DNA of 33,618 nucleotides from Streptomyces sp. UNOC14_S4 (GTDB lineage Bacteria > Actinomycetota > Actinomycetes > Streptomycetales > Streptomycetaceae): assembly GCF_020740835.1 (NCBI RefSeq), contig NZ_JAINFC010000016.1:1-33618 (forward strand), in the 5' to 3' direction. Below the pieces are notes generated by a model, which was given only the letters and a program-made list of their open reading frames with translations, was not told where the DNA came from and did no database searches. The first letter of the stretch is position 1; each line of letters opens with the position of its first letter. Positions 16,861 to 27,264 of the stretch are shown here, piece by piece. The position numbers and the translations under genes were made by a program.

Positions 16861-18189
16861 TCAGTGCCCTCTGGTGATGCGCCGGGGATGGTGGAAGCGG
16901 GAGCGGTCGCCGATGGCGGTCGCGCCGTGCAGGCCCGCCGGTACGGGCTCGCGCTCGCGGTCCCGCTCGCGCTCCGCGGGCGCGGCGGCACCGGCCGGGA
17001 GCACGGGCGGTTCGGAGCGCGCCTTGCGGCGGTAGCGCGGCGGGACGAAGGCCTCCGCCCAGCGCGGGGCCCGCGGCTTGAACCGCGGCAGCAGCAGGAG
17101 GACCAGGCCGACGGCGCTCAGCAGGACGATGAGCAGCACGATCCACATGCTGGCCGAGTGCACGGAGTACGCCACCGTGCCGAAGCCGATGAGCGCCGAC
17201 CAGAAGTACATGATCAGCACGGCGCGGCTGTGCGAGTGCCCCAGCTCCAGCAGCCGGTGGTGCAGGTGGCCGCGGTCGGCCGCGAACGGCGACTGGCCGT
17301 TCCAGGTGCGCCGCACGATCGCCAGCAGCAGGTCGGCCACGGGCACGGCGATGACCGTCAGCGGCAGCAGCAACGGGATGTAGACCGGCACCATCGCCTG
17401 CACGGCCTGCCGCTCGCCGCCCACCTGCTGGTAGAGCAGGTCGGGGTCGACCTGGCCGGTGATGGAGATGGCGCCCGCGGCCAGCACGAGGCCGATGAGC
17501 ATCGAGCCGGAGTCGCCCATGAAGATGCGCGCGGGGTGCATGTTGTGCGGCAGGAAGCCCAGGCACATGCCCATCAGCACGGCGGCGAAGAGCGTCGCGG
17601 GCGCGGCCGCCTCGATGTTGTGCCCGAACCACAGGCGGTACGCGTAGAGGAAGAACGCCGCGGCGGCGATGCAGACCATGCCGGAGGCGAGGCCGTCCAG
17701 GCCGTCCACGAAGTTCACCGCGTTGATGGTGATCACCACGAGGGCGACCGTCAGCAGGGTGCCCTGCATCGAGGTGAGCGCGACCGTCCCGACGCCGGGC
17801 ACCGGGATCCACAGGATCGTCAGGCCCTGGAGCACCATCACACCGGCGGCGATCATCTGGCCGCCGAGCTTCACCAGGGCGTCCACGCCCCACTTGTCGT
17901 CCAGCACGCCGAGCAGCCAGATGAGCCCGGCCCCGGAGAGCAGCGCGCGTGGCTCGCTCCCCAGGTCGAAGACCTTCCCGAGGTTCGACAGGTGCGCGGC
18001 CACCAGCAGCCCCGCGCAGAGCCCGCCGAACATGGCGATGCCGCCGAGCCGCGGAGTGGGCTCGCGGTGCACGTCCCGCGCGCGGATCTCGGGCATCGCG
18101 CCCGCCACGATCGCGAACTTCCGCACCGGGCCGGTCAGCAGATAGGTGACCGCCGCGGTGACGCACAGCGTCAGGAGGTATTCACGCAC
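16861..18189 (-). CDS. wecA: MraY/WecA-family polyprenyl-phosphate GlcNAc-1-phosphate transferase
   Basis: A 442-residue polytopic membrane enzyme with about ten or eleven helices. It transfers a sugar-1-phosphate from a UDP-sugar to undecaprenyl phosphate, the first step of lipid-linked wall polymer synthesis. Motifs: Asp pair LDDKWG (Asp97-Asp98), NFVDGLDGLASG (159-170), the catalytic FMGDSGS, and the HIH-like loop HLHHRLLELGHSH. These place it with WecA/TagO rather than MraY. The orthologue in the same synteny in mycobacteria is WecA (Rv1302). The last 75 residues form a polar, Arg/Glu-rich cytosolic tail (AERERDREREPVP) not needed for catalysis. The start is GTG 18189, with only a weak GGGGCGG upstream. 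The UDP-sugar is inferred, not shown. Confidence 0.88.
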   Translation of the reverse strand: MREYLLTLCVTAAVTYLLTGPVRKFAIVAGAMPEIRARDVHREPTPRLGGIAMFGGLCAGLLVAAHLSNLGKVFDLGSEPRALLSGAGLIWLLGVLDDKWGVDALVKLGGQMIAAGVMVLQGLTILWIPVPGVGTVALTSMQGTLLTVALVVITINAVNFVDGLDGLASGMVCIAAAAFFLYAYRLWFGHNIEAAAPATLFAAVLMGMCLGFLPHNMHPARIFMGDSGSMLIGLVLAAGAISITGQVDPDLLYQQVGGERQAVQAMVPVYIPLLLPLTVIAVPVADLLLAIVRRTWNGQSPFAADRGHLHHRLLELGHSHSRAVLIMYFWSALIGFGTVAYSVHSASMWIVLLIVLLSAVGLVLLLLPRFKPRAPRWAEAFVPPRYRRKARSEPPVLPAGAAAPAERERDREREPVPAGLHGATAIGDRSRFHHPRRITRGH

Positions 18190-18301
18190 GGGCCGCCCCA
18201 GAGGTCGCGCTGGTCATCACAGCCCCACACCATATTCGCGTCGGCCCCCGTTACGTGAATACAGCTGCGGACGTCCGGCCATCCCGCGATGGTTGCAGGT
18301 T

Positions 18302-19594
<1,293 letters not shown>

Positions 19595-19720
19595 GGCGGG
19601 CTCCCGGCGAAACGGAAGGTTCACCACCAATGTAGGCCCGTGGTGTGGTGGATGTCCGGTTTTGCCCGGCGCCTACCGAGGTGCCTCTTGCGCTGCGCGC
19701 GCGGCCACCGGTTGTCCGTG

Positions 19721-19755
19721 GCTGGTCGCGCAGTTCCCCGCGCCCCTGACGGGGT
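19721..19755. repeat. Streptomyces intergenic repeat (copy 3, inverted)
   Basis: On the minus strand this reads CCCCGTCAGGGGCGCGGGG followed by AACTGCGCGA and CCAGCCAC. It is identical to the copy near 8085-8111 over the first 29 bases and related to that at 2885. The element contains a CCCC-GTCA-GGGG hairpin and lies between the phosphatase-like gene and glyA. Confidence 0.75.
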
Positions 19756-19773
19756 GCTCTATTCCGCCACCTT

Positions 19774-19824
19774 CCCGTTTGTGGGCAGGCGTTCCGCACG
19801 GCGGAACGGGTGGGCACAAACGGG
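19774..19824. other. Compound perfect-arm hairpin in the glyA upstream region
   Basis: Outer 10-bp stem CCCGTTTGTG/CACAAACGGG (19774-19783, 19815-19824) and inner 8-bp stem CGTTCCGC/GCGGAACG (19790-19797, 19801-19808) are separated by a purine-rich internal loop. It is next to the repeat copy but is not part of its core. It could be a terminator, an RNA element or a mobile palindrome. Confidence 0.6.
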
Positions 19825-19855
19825 CCCACGGACCGCAACCGACCACCACGGGGGT

Positions 19856-19874
19856 CCGGGGGCGGAGCCCCCGG
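19856..19874 (-). terminator. Terminator of the tsaC-phosphatase unit
   Basis: Stem CCGGGGGC/GCCCCCGG (19856-19863, 19867-19874) with a GGA loop starts eight bases after the stop of the phosphatase-like gene. It is the same type as the hairpin at 8177-8195. Confidence 0.75.
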
Positions 19875-19882
19875 TGGGGGAC

Positions 19883-20542
19883 TCAGTCGCGGGACGCGAC
19901 GCCCGTCAGGGCCGTCACCACCGGGTCCAGGGCCTGGTCGATCTCCGCGCCGATGGAGCGGAAGAAAGTGATGGGCGCGCCGTACGGGTCGTGGACCTCG
20001 TCCGCCTCCGCGTTCGGGGCCAGCAGCCACCCCCGCAGCGCCGCCGCGGCCTGCACCAGCGCACGCGCGCGCCGGACCATGCCGCCCGCCTCCCGGGGGT
20101 CCGGCAGCGTCGCGGGGTCTATGGCCCGCACGAGCCGGGTGAACTCCTTCAGCGTGAAGGTGCGCAGGCCCGCGGAGTGGCCCATGGAGATGACCTGGGC
20201 ACGGTGGTCACGGGTGGCGGTGAGCACCAGGTCGGCACGGATGACGTGCTCGTCCAGCAGCTCGCGGCCGATGAAGCCCCCGGGGTCGGCGCCGAAGTCG
20301 GCCAGGACGGTGGCGGCGTGTGCCTCCATCGGGGCGCCCTCGTGGCCCCAGGTGCCCGCGCTCTCCACGACCAGACCGCCCGCGGCGGGGTCGCCGAGCC
20401 GGTCGGCGAGGGCATGCCGGGTCAGCCGCTCGGTGATGGGCGAGCGGCAGACGTTGCCGGTGCTGACGTGGAGGATGCGGAAGGTTTCGGTGGAGGTGCC
20501 CGTGCCCGGTCCCGCTATGCCACGCCCCTGCGGGGCGATCAA
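19883..20542 (-). CDS. Low-molecular-weight phosphatase-like protein lacking the catalytic Cys
   Basis: A 219-residue protein of the LMW protein-tyrosine phosphatase/arsenate reductase fold. The phosphate-binding loop reads HVSTGNVCRSP (25-35). The family signature is C-x-G-N-x-C-R-S, and here the nucleophilic first Cys is Ser27 (codon AGC, 20462-20464). The rest of the loop, the SAGTWGHEGAPM motif (61-72) and the general-acid DPYG (185-188) are kept. It may be a pseudophosphatase, or a binding or regulatory protein. The TTG at 20542 is chosen because it overlaps the tsaC stop (TTGA) and GAGGTGG lies upstream; no ATG or GTG exists before the domain. It is coupled to tsaC and ends at a hairpin. 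Confidence 0.82.
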   Translation of the reverse strand: MIAPQGRGIAGPGTGTSTETFRILHVSTGNVCRSPITERLTRHALADRLGDPAAGGLVVESAGTWGHEGAPMEAHAATVLADFGADPGGFIGRELLDEHVIRADLVLTATRDHRAQVISMGHSAGLRTFTLKEFTRLVRAIDPATLPDPREAGGMVRRARALVQAAAALRGWLLAPNAEADEVHDPYGAPITFFRSIGAEIDQALDPVVTALTGVASRD

Positions 20543-21186
20543 TTGGCCACCTCGAGCTCGGGTACCACCTCGCGGAGCTGCTCGGCGCTGATGGCGCCCG
20601 CGCGCAGCAGGACCGGCACCTTGCCGGTGACGTCCACGATGGAGGACGGTACGTCGGCGGGGGTCGGGCCACCGTCGAGGTAGACGGAGACGGAGTCGCC
20701 GAGCATGCCCTGGGCGGCGTCGCAGTCCTGCGGCGCCGGGTGCCCGCTGAGGTTGGCGCTGGAGACGGCCATCGGGCCGAACTCGGTCAGCAGCTCGATG
20801 GCGACCGGGTGCAGCGGCATGCGGACGGCGACGGTGCCGCGGGTCTCGCCCAGGTCCCAGGTGAGCGACGGCTGGTGCTTGGCGACGAGGGTGAGGGCGC
20901 CGGGCCAGAAGGCGTCGACGAGCTCCCACGCCTGCTCGGAGAAGTCGGTGACGAGGCCGTGCAGGGTGTTCGGGGAGCCGACCAGGACGGGCGAGGGCAT
21001 GCCCCGGCCGCGGCCCTTGGCCTCCAGGAGGTCGCCCACGGCGTCCCGGCTGAAGGCGTCCGCACCGATGCCGTAGACGGTGTCGGTGGGCAGCACGACC
21101 AGCTCACCGCGGCGGACCGCGGCGACGGCCTCGCGCAGACCGGTCTTGCGGTCGGTCGCGTCGCTGCAGTCGTAACGCCGTGCCAT
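20539..21186 (-). CDS. tsaC: L-threonylcarbamoyladenylate synthase (Sua5/YrdC family)
   Basis: A 215-residue enzyme making threonylcarbamoyl-AMP from threonine, bicarbonate and ATP, the first step of the t6A37 tRNA modification. The YrdC-domain signatures are VVLPTDTVYGIGADAF, the KGRGRGMPSPVLVGS segment (KxR loop), WPGALTLV, TVAVRMPLHP and SSANLSGHPAP. It has only the catalytic domain, plus a short C-terminal extension that is not a full Sua5 domain. The ATG at 21186 is preferred with AAGGAG five bases upstream; a GTG at 21189 is too close to it. It lies 73 bases downstream of prmC and overlaps the phosphatase-like gene by four bases. Confidence 0.94.
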   Translation of the reverse strand: MARRYDCSDATDRKTGLREAVAAVRRGELVVLPTDTVYGIGADAFSRDAVGDLLEAKGRGRGMPSPVLVGSPNTLHGLVTDFSEQAWELVDAFWPGALTLVAKHQPSLTWDLGETRGTVAVRMPLHPVAIELLTEFGPMAVSSANLSGHPAPQDCDAAQGMLGDSVSVYLDGGPTPADVPSSIVDVTGKVPVLLRAGAISAEQLREVVPELEVAN

Positions 21187-21259
21187 CACATCTCCTTCGG
21201 GAAGCGGGTCCTGAACTTGCCGGTGCGGGTGCTCGTGGCACCTCTCGTACGCGCCCTGG

Positions 21260-22105
21260 TCACGGCGTGGCCTTGCGGGCCGTCGCGAAGCGCGGGCGGT
21301 TGTTGAGGTCGGGGTGGTCGGCCGCGTCCGCCCAGCCCAGCTCCTCGGCGAAGATCCACGGGACCTGGCCGCCCTGGGTGTCGGCGTGCTCGACGACGAC
21401 CACGCCGCCCGGGCGGAGCAGCCGGTGGGCGGTGCGCTCCAGGCCGCGGATGGTGTCGAGGCCGTCCTCGCCGGAGAACAGCGCCATCTCGGGGTCGTGG
21501 TCGCGGGCCTCGGGGGCGACGTACTCCCACTCGGTGAGCGGGATGTACGGCGGGTTGGAGATGACCAGGTCGACCTGGCCGTCGAGCTCGGGGAGGGCGG
21601 TGAGCGCGTTGCCGTGGTGCAGGGTGACCCGGGAGCCCTCGACGTTCTTGGCGGCCCAGGAGTGGGCCGTCTCGTCGAGCTCGACGGCGTGCACGCGGGA
21701 GCGCGGCACCTCCTGCGCGAGGGCGAGGGCGATGGCCCCGGAGCCGGTGCACAGGTCGACGATGAGGGGCTCGACCACGTCCATGGCGCGCACCGCGTCT
21801 ATGGCCCAGCCGACGACCGACTCGGTCTCGGGCCGGGGCACGAAGACCCCGGGGCCCACCTGGAGCTCCAGGTAGCGGAAGAAGGCGCGGCCGGTGATGT
21901 GCTGGAGCGGTTCACGGGCCTCGCGGCGCGCGATCGCCTCCCAGTAGCGGGCGTCGAAGTCGGCGTCCGCCACGAGGTGCAGTTCACCCCGCTTGACGCC
22001 GTGCACGAAGGCCGCGAGCTCCTCCGCGTCGAAGCGCGGAGAAGGTACGCCGGCGTCGGCCAGCCGCTGAGTGGCCTGGGCCACCTCGGCGAGCAGCAGA
22101 TTCAC
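21260..22105 (-). CDS. prmC: Release factor glutamine methyltransferase
   Basis: A 281-residue SAM-dependent N5-glutamine methyltransferase (HemK family) that methylates the GGQ glutamine of release factors. The N-terminal helical domain carries EPLQHITG (65-72) and the linker PRPETE (90-95). The Rossmann domain has DLCTGSGAIALALA (117-130) and the catalytic NPPY (184-187). It lies 60 bases downstream of prfA, whose product is its substrate, which supports the call. The length is normal. Confidence 0.96.
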   Translation of the reverse strand: MNLLLAEVAQATQRLADAGVPSPRFDAEELAAFVHGVKRGELHLVADADFDARYWEAIARREAREPLQHITGRAFFRYLELQVGPGVFVPRPETESVVGWAIDAVRAMDVVEPLIVDLCTGSGAIALALAQEVPRSRVHAVELDETAHSWAAKNVEGSRVTLHHGNALTALPELDGQVDLVISNPPYIPLTEWEYVAPEARDHDPEMALFSGEDGLDTIRGLERTAHRLLRPGGVVVVEHADTQGGQVPWIFAEELGWADAADHPDLNNRPRFATARKATP

Positions 22106-22165
22106 AGTGATCCTCTCGCGCGTTCGTCGCTGTCGTGCTCGGTGGGCCGCGGACGGCCCGGGCCT

Positions 22166-23245
<1,080 letters not shown>

Positions 23246-23288
23246 CAAGTTTCCTTCAGCGGAAGAGACGGGCCTGCTGGACGACAAA

Positions 23289-23337
23289 GCGCCGGTCCGG
23301 CCGCCCCCCGGTACGGAGGGCGACCGAGGACCGGCGC
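23289..23337 (-). terminator. Terminator between rpmE and prfA
   Basis: Perfect 10-bp stem GCGCCGGTCC/GGACCGGCGC (23289-23298, 23328-23337) starts ten bases after the rpmE stop. On the transcribed strand it is followed by TTTGTC. It probably makes rpmE largely monocistronic. Confidence 0.75.
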
Positions 23338-23347
23338 CTGCGGGTCG

Positions 23348-23554
23348 CTACTTCTTGCCGTAGCGGGCCTCGAACCGCGCCACACGGCCACCGGTGTCGA
23401 GGATCTTCTGCTTGCCCGTGTAGAACGGGTGGCACGCGGAGCAGACCTCGGCACGGATGGTGCCGGCCGCGATGGTGCTACGCGTGGTGAACGAGGCGCC
23501 ACAGGTGCAGCTCACCTGGGTCTCGACATACTCCGGGTGGATGTCGCGCTTCAA
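23348..23554 (-). CDS. rpmE: Ribosomal protein L31, zinc-binding form
   Basis: A 68-residue large-subunit protein of the C+ type. Four zinc ligands are visible as CTC (Cys16, Cys18) and CSAC (Cys38, Cys41), followed by [17 protein letters not shown]. The TTG at 23554 is chosen because AGGAG lies five to six bases upstream and it gives the invariant KRDIHPEYV start; the longer open frame to 23641 is in the leader. The promoter is of sigma-R type (separate entry), consistent with the known thiol-stress control of this gene in S. coelicolor. Confidence 0.96.
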   Translation of the reverse strand: MKRDIHPEYVETQVSCTCGASFTTRSTIAAGTIRAEVCSACHPFYTGKQKILDTGGRVARFEARYGKK

Positions 23555-23657
23555 GGGATCTCCTAGGTTCGGGAGGGCACCGGGTCGTAGAGGCGGGATT
23601 GCCTTACGTGAACCGGGGCCGACGTACCAGTCTGCCAGCACTGGCCGTATCCCCCAA

Positions 23658-23683
23658 AACGGGAGGTGGGGGCTGGTTATTCC
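23658..23683 (-). promoter_or_regulatory. Sigma-R-type promoter of rpmE
   Basis: On the minus strand GGAAT (23683-23679) and GTT (23660-23658) are separated by exactly 18 bases, fitting the sigma-R consensus GGGAAT-N18-GTT. The predicted start gives a leader of roughly 95 bases before the rpmE TTG. rpmE is a reported sigma-R target in S. coelicolor. Confidence 0.75.
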
Positions 23684-23744
23684 AGGTGCTTTTCGACGGT
23701 TTTGAGCAGGCCGTCCACAGACCGTCCGGCGGCGGTTCCACCGG

Positions 23745-24863
23745 CTATTTCACGACGTCGTCGGCGCCCGTCTTCGTCCCCGCGCCGTCCTTGACGGCGG
23801 CGTCCGGAATGGGCTTGTCGTTCCGGAGGGCGTCCCAGAGCAGCGTGGACTGCTCGGGCAGGGGGATGACGCGGTTGGCGTCGAGGGGGTCGTCGCCGAC
23901 CGGCAGCGTCACCATGTGCATGTCGCCGGAGCCGATGCCCTTGAGCCCGTTCGCGAAGGAGGCGAGCTTGTCGAGGGAGCCCAGTTCCTTGTCGGTGGTG
24001 ATCGTCTTGGTCGCGGTGTCGGCGATGCCGTAGAGCTTGGTGGGGCTGGTGAACAGGCCGATGTGCTTGACCTGGTCCAGCAGCGCCTTGATGAAGGCCT
24101 GCTGGAGCTTGATCCGCCCGAGGTCGCTGCCGTCGCCGACGCCGTGCCGGGTGCGCACCAGGCCGAGGGACTGCTCGCCGTTCAGCTTGTGGGTGCCCGC
24201 GTCGAGGTCGAGGTGGCTGAACTTGTCGTGGATGGGCTTGGTGGTGGTGACCTGCACCCCGCCCAGCTTGTCGATCAGCTTCTGGAAGCCGGCGAAGTCG
24301 ACCTCCATGTAGTGGTCCATGCGGATGTTCGTCATCTTCTCGACCGTGGCGACCGCGCAGGCCGCGCCGCCGATCGAGTACGCCTCGTTGAACTGCTCGC
24401 TCCGGCGGGCGGGCGCGGTCTTGCCGTCGGGTGTCTTGCAGGCCGGGCGCGGGACCATCATGTCGCGCGGGATGCTGACGATGCTGGCCTTCTTGTGGCC
24501 CGCGTAGATGTGCACGATCATCGCGGTGTCGGACCGGGAGCTGCCCTCGTCCCTGCCGTACTTGCTGTTGGCGCCCGCGCGCGAGTCGGAGCCGAGGACG
24601 AGGATGTCCTGGGAGCCGTTGTCGATGTTCTGCGGCCGGTTCTTGCCCAGGGCGGCGTTGATGTCGACGCTGTTGAGGTTGCCGTTGAACTTGAAGTACA
24701 GGAAGCCCGCGCCGCCGACCCCGGCGAGCACCAGGCCCGCGGCCGTCCATCCGGCTATTCGGCGGCCCTTGTGGCGGGCGGGGGCCTTCCGGCGGCGGCC
24801 GCCGGAACCGCGGCCACGGCGGCGGTGCGCGGCCGCCCGCGTGCTCTTGCTGTCCTCGCCCAT
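23745..24863 (-). CDS. LytR-CpsA-Psr (LCP) family wall-glycopolymer ligase
   Basis: A 372-residue membrane-anchored LCP protein. The family moves lipid-linked glycopolymers (teichoic acids or similar) onto peptidoglycan outside the cell. It has a basic cytosolic head (residues 1-35, Arg/Lys-rich), one membrane helix (about 36-57) and then the LCP domain. Motifs: [10 protein letters not shown] (89-97), [10 protein letters not shown] (110-119), SIPRDMMV (130-137, catalytic Arg), NEAYSIGG (159-166) and the [26 protein letters not shown] signature (LVRTRHG). GGAGG lies upstream of the ATG at 24863. A leader of more than 300 bases precedes it. The WecA-like protein in this window would start the kind of polymer it attaches. 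Confidence 0.92.
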   Translation of the reverse strand: MGEDSKSTRAAAHRRRGRGSGGRRRKAPARHKGRRIAGWTAAGLVLAGVGGAGFLYFKFNGNLNSVDINAALGKNRPQNIDNGSQDILVLGSDSRAGANSKYGRDEGSSRSDTAMIVHIYAGHKKASIVSIPRDMMVPRPACKTPDGKTAPARRSEQFNEAYSIGGAACAVATVEKMTNIRMDHYMEVDFAGFQKLIDKLGGVQVTTTKPIHDKFSHLDLDAGTHKLNGEQSLGLVRTRHGVGDGSDLGRIKLQQAFIKALLDQVKHIGLFTSPTKLYGIADTATKTITTDKELGSLDKLASFANGLKGIGSGDMHMVTLPVGDDPLDANRVIPLPEQSTLLWDALRNDKPIPDAAVKDGAGTKTGADDVVK

Positions 24864-25177
24864 GCGTCCTTCGTCCTCCGCTGGTCCGTGGCCTGCCCCC
24901 TGCCCGTGGCCGGGTCGCGAAGGGTCGGTTTTCCGTGCCCTGTCAGATGGGGAAGCCTGCGACAGGGTTGCACAGCGGAATCTGAGGACTTTCTTAGAGA
25001 AACAAGGGCCGCAAGGCCCTGCGCGACCGGTTCACCATGCCTCTCACCTGCGGATTCGACCATTCCACAAGCGTCGTTTCCGGCCGCTCACGGTCTGTTT
25101 TCCTGTGGCGCAGATCTCAGAACATAACGGGACCATAACGGCGGGCGAAACAGCGGGGCACAGCAGCGGATCAAAGC
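24864..25177 (-). other. Leader/promoter region of the LCP gene
   Basis: These 314 bases hold no gene with good support. On the minus strand there is an ECF-type motif, GGAAAC at 25081-25076 with AAC-N16-TC spacing (TC at 25059-25058). A 14-codon open frame follows (25038-24994, MVNRSRRALRPLFL), with AGGTGAG upstream. A hairpin AGGGCC/GGCCCT lies within that short frame. These could form a regulated leader but may be chance. Confidence 0.3.
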
Positions 25178-25213
25178 GAGGGGCCTCCCCGCCGGACGGC
25201 GGGGAGGCCCCTC
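25178..25213 (-). terminator. Strong terminator after rho
   Basis: A perfect 16-bp stem (25178-25193 with 25198-25213) closes a GGAC loop. It begins 20 bases after the rho stop codon. It should end the rho transcript by an intrinsic mechanism. Confidence 0.88.
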
Positions 25214-25233
25214 GGGTGACGCGGTGCTGCGGA

Positions 25234-27264
25234 TCAGTCGTTGCCGTTGCCCGTGGAGGGCGTGGTCTTCGCGATCTGCATCAGGAACTCGGCGTTGGAC
25301 TTCGTCTGCTTCATCTTGTCGAGGAGCAGCTCGATGGCCTGCTGCGAGTCGAGCGCGTGCAGCACACGGCGGAGCTTCCAGACGATGGCCAGCTCCTCGC
25401 TGCCCAGCAGGATCTCCTCCTTGCGGGTGCTGGAGGCGTCCACGTCCACGGCCGGGAAGATGCGCTTGTCCGAGAGCTTCCGGTCGAGCTTGAGCTCCAT
25501 GTTGCCGGTGCCCTTGAACTCCTCGAAGATCACCTCGTCCATCCGCGAGCCGGTCTCGACCAGCGCGGTGGCCAGGATGGTCAGCGAGCCGCCGTCCTCG
25601 ATGTTGCGCGCGGCACCGAAGAACTTCTTCGGCGGGTAGAGCGCGGTCGAGTCGACACCACCGGACAGGATGCGGCCCGAGGCCGGGGCGGCGAGGTTGT
25701 ACGCGCGGCCCAGACGGGTGATCGAGTCCAGCAGGACGACCACGTCGTGACCCAGCTCCACGAGGCGCTTGGCACGCTCGATGGCCAGCTCGGCGACGGT
25801 GGTGTGGTCCTCGGCGGGACGGTCGAAGGTCGAGGAGATGACCTCGCCCTTGACCGACCGCTGCATGTCGGTGACCTCTTCCGGACGCTCGTCGACCAGG
25901 ACGACCATCAGGTGGCACTCGGGGTTGTTGGTGGTGATCGCGTTGGCGATCGCCTGCATGATCATGGTCTTGCCGGTCTTCGGCGGGGCCACGATCAGAC
26001 CGCGCTGGCCCTTGCCGATGGGCGCGACCAGGTCGATGATGCGGGTCGTCAGCACGCCCGGGTCCGTCTCCAGCCGCATGCGGTCCTGCGGGTAGAGCGG
26101 GGTGAGCTTGCCGAACTCGGGGCGGCCGCGGCCGGTTTCGGGCGCCATGCCGTTGACCGAGTCGAGGCGGACGAGCGCGTTGAACTTCTCGCGCCGCTCG
26201 CCGTCCTTCGGCTGCCGCACGGCACCGGTGACGTGGTCGCCCTTGCGCAGGCCGTTCTTGCGGACCTGGGCGAGGGAGACGTAGACGTCGTTCGGACCCG
26301 GCAGGTAGCCGGAGGTCCGGATGAAGGCGTAGTTGTCGAGGATGTCGAGGATGCCCGCGACGGGGATCAGGACGTCGTCCTCGGAGACCTGCGGCTCGCC
26401 CGCGAAGTCGTCACGGCCACGACGGCCGCGACGGTCGCGGTAGCGGCCGCGACGGCCACGGCGGCCGCCCTCGAAGTCGTCCTCGTCCTGCGGGCCGCCC
26501 TGGGCGCCCTGCTGGGCACCGCGGCCGTCCCGCTGCTGGCGGGAGCCGCCCTGCTGGGCGTCCTCGCCGCGCTGGCCGCGCTCACGGCGCTCACCGCGCT
26601 CGCCACGCTCACCGCGGTCGCCACGCTCACCGCGCTGGCCACGCTCGCGGCGCTCGCCCTTCTGACGGCCCTCGCGGTCGCCGGCGCGGGCGGTCCGGCC
26701 CTCGGCGGCGTCGGCCGCGGCCTCCGCCCGCTCCTCGGCCTTGGCCTCGGTGGCGGGGGTCTCCGGGCTGCCCGCGGGCGCGGTCGCGCGGCGGCGACGG
26801 CGCTCACCGGCCGGCTGCTCGTCGTTGGAGCCGCCCGACGGCTGGCCCGGGATCTCGATCTGCTGCTGGGTGGCGGCCTTCTCGGCGGGCTTGGCGGCCT
26901 CGGCGGCCGTCTCACCCGTACGGGCCTTGGAGGTGGCACGGCGCTTCGGCTTGGTCTCCGTCTCGGAGGCGGCCTTGGCGGGCTCGGCGGCCTTGGCGGG
27001 CGCGCCCGCGCCTGCCTGCCGTTCCTTGATGACCTCGATCAGCTGGCCTTTCCGCATCCGCGCGGTGCCCTTGATGCCGAGGCTGGAGGCGAGCTGCTGG
27101 AGCTCGGCCAGGACCATGGCGTCGAGGCCCGTGCCCGAGCGTCGCCGCTTGGGGGCGGTGGCAGCACCGGTGGCAGGCGCGGCGGGAGCGTCCGTGGCGG
27201 GCGCGGAGGCATTGCCGACGGAGCTGTCGGCGGTCACGCCCATCAGATCGGTGGTGTCGCTCAC
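25234..27264 (-). CDS. rho: Transcription termination factor Rho
   Basis: A 676-residue hexameric RNA helicase that ends transcription at C-rich RNA sites. An N-terminal Rho_N helical domain (about 44-82, [20 protein letters not shown]) is followed by an actinobacterial insertion of about 200 residues (88-292), rich in Ala/Glu and then in Arg/Gly/Glu. Next come the RNA-binding cold-shock-like domain (about 296-370) and the ATPase with P-loop APPKTGKT (426-433), VDERPEEV and the C-terminal [13 protein letters not shown]. It is far longer than the 419-residue E. coli protein, as in other Streptomyces. The GTG at 27264 is chosen because GGAAGGA lies seven bases upstream; an in-frame GTG at 27444 is unlikely. 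Confidence 0.96.
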   Translation of the reverse strand: MSDTTDLMGVTADSSVGNASAPATDAPAAPATGAATAPKRRRSGTGLDAMVLAELQQLASSLGIKGTARMRKGQLIEVIKERQAGAGAPAKAAEPAKAASETETKPKRRATSKARTGETAAEAAKPAEKAATQQQIEIPGQPSGGSNDEQPAGERRRRRATAPAGSPETPATEAKAEERAEAAADAAEGRTARAGDREGRQKGERRERGQRGERGDRGERGERGERRERGQRGEDAQQGGSRQQRDGRGAQQGAQGGPQDEDDFEGGRRGRRGRYRDRRGRRGRDDFAGEPQVSEDDVLIPVAGILDILDNYAFIRTSGYLPGPNDVYVSLAQVRKNGLRKGDHVTGAVRQPKDGERREKFNALVRLDSVNGMAPETGRGRPEFGKLTPLYPQDRMRLETDPGVLTTRIIDLVAPIGKGQRGLIVAPPKTGKTMIMQAIANAITTNNPECHLMVVLVDERPEEVTDMQRSVKGEVISSTFDRPAEDHTTVAELAIERAKRLVELGHDVVVLLDSITRLGRAYNLAAPASGRILSGGVDSTALYPPKKFFGAARNIEDGGSLTILATALVETGSRMDEVIFEEFKGTGNMELKLDRKLSDKRIFPAVDVDASSTRKEEILLGSEELAIVWKLRRVLHALDSQQAIELLLDKMKQTKSNAEFLMQIAKTTPSTGNGND
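26566..26658 (-). repeat. Degenerate 9-bp repeats encoding RG(E/D/Q) units in rho
   Basis: The DNA for residues 203-233 of Rho repeats a degenerate CGCTCACCG-like unit on the plus strand, encoding successive RGE, RGD, RGQ and RER units. Such a tract can change length by slippage. Confidence 0.75.

Noticed and set aside
23677..23744. Protein-like tail ([13 protein letters not shown]) in another frame just after the LCP stop, suggesting a frameshift
   Set aside because: The LCP domain is complete in its own frame, and the overlapping frame upstream is a shadow. The tail is short and coincides with the sigma-R -35.
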